From positions 1-5,553 of the forward strand of contig JAEEWY010000102.1 of assembly GCA_016291275.1 (NCBI GenBank): a stretch of 5,553 bases of DNA, read 5' to 3'. Positions 5,448 through 5,553 of this stretch are shown here, piece by piece. The first letter of the stretch is position 1; each line of letters opens with the position of its first letter. Position numbers and translations under genes: made by a program. Under the pieces are notes generated by a model that worked only from the letters and a program-made list of their open reading frames with translations, had not been told where the DNA came from and did no database searches. Source of the DNA: Methanobrevibacter sp. (GTDB lineage Archaea > Methanobacteriota > Methanobacteria > Methanobacteriales > Methanobacteriaceae).

Positions 5448-5480
5448 CTATTCACAGATTCTTAAGAATGTGATCAGAAC
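5445..5480. promoter_or_regulatory. 36-base interrupted inverted repeat over the predicted transcription start
   Basis: Three pairs of five-base arms are nested around a common centre at 5463/5464: GTTCT (5445-5449) with AGAAC (5476-5480), TCACA (5452-5456) with TGTGA (5469-5473), and TTCTT (5459-5463) with AAGAA (5464-5468). All 15 arm pairs match; the linkers are two bases on each side apart from one inner offset of two bases. There is no loop at the centre, so a DNA operator for a dimeric protein is more likely than an RNA hairpin. Its place over the likely start site suits repression. Confidence 0.55.
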
Positions 5481-5516
5481 ACTTAATTTATTAAATAAGA
5501 TTAATTCGGTGAAAAA

Positions 5517-5553
5517 ATGAAGGAAATAACAGCAATACTGCTTATTCTTATAG
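5517..5553 (+). CDS. Start of a gene with a hydrophobic N-terminus (runs off the window)
   Basis: Only the first 12 codons are present: MKEITAILLILI. One acidic and one basic residue are followed by an unbroken hydrophobic run, which suggests a signal peptide or the first membrane helix. The ATG is supported by GGTGA at 5508-5512, four bases upstream, the same site type used in the small-gene block, and by a TATA box and repeat-rich promoter at the expected distance. The identity of the product cannot be told from this much sequence. Confidence 0.65.
   Translation, partial: MKEITAILLILI

Larger units (their letters stand above)
5081..5516. other. AT-rich divergent intergenic region between dapL and the right-hand gene
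   Basis: This 436-base stretch holds no gene I can support. The left part carries the dapL leader and likely promoter, with a 14-base palindrome. The middle (about 5200-5380) is almost pure A/T with no clear signal, apart from a 22-codon frame at 5329-5397 that lacks a ribosome site and is probably chance. The right part (5405-5516) is dense in repeats and holds the promoter of the rightward gene. I see no tRNA, other RNA gene, CRISPR repeat or insertion-sequence end. Confidence 0.75.

Noticed and set aside
1..5553. CRISPR array, tRNA, rRNA, insertion sequence or toxin gene
   Set aside because: I looked on both strands and saw no regularly spaced repeats, cloverleaf with conserved T-loop, transposase motif, terminal inverted repeats or toxin-like domain.

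Overview
The window looks like chromosomal DNA from a low-GC methanogenic archaeon of the Methanobacteriales, most like Methanobrevibacter (inference). Four things point there. Adenylosuccinate synthetase is the short archaeal form. Lysine/diaminopimelate synthesis uses LL-diaminopimelate aminotransferase. Starts are preceded by GGTGA or GGAG Shine-Dalgarno sites. Genes are separated by very AT-rich spacers with TATA boxes and oligo-T termination tracts instead of bacterial -35/-10 promoters.

All complete genes are on the minus strand, so in transcription order the layout runs from right to left. dapL (5080-3848) comes first. It is followed by a block of four small uncharacterised genes: a DUF6882-like protein (3803-3123), a DUF6891-like protein (3036-2407), an unrecognised protein whose start overlaps the preceding stop (2417-1779), and a second unrecognised protein (1762-1220). 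A 286-base spacer follows, then purA (933 to beyond base 1), whose C-terminal end is cut off by the window edge. At the far right a plus-strand gene begins at 5517, with only its first 12 codons present, so dapL and this gene are divergent across a 436-base AT-rich region.

purA and dapL are housekeeping genes for AMP synthesis and lysine synthesis; lysine is also a building block of pseudomurein. The four genes between them are the accessory part. Three have no transmembrane segment or signal peptide that I can see and look like small soluble cytosolic proteins; the fourth is soluble too, with no obvious catalytic motif. They are acidic, and two match families that I remember mostly from bacteria, often as immunity-like small genes. 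No toxin is visible, so an orphan immunity-type island is a hypothesis only.

The most structured non-coding DNA is in two places. One is a 31/32-base promoter-like element present twice, 60 bases apart, upstream of purA. The other is the promoter of the right-hand gene, where two direct repeats flank a TATA box and a 36-base interrupted inverted repeat lies over the predicted transcription start. Start codons for three of the small genes were reassigned to ATG because the longer TTG/GTG starts either lie inside the Shine-Dalgarno site or lack one.
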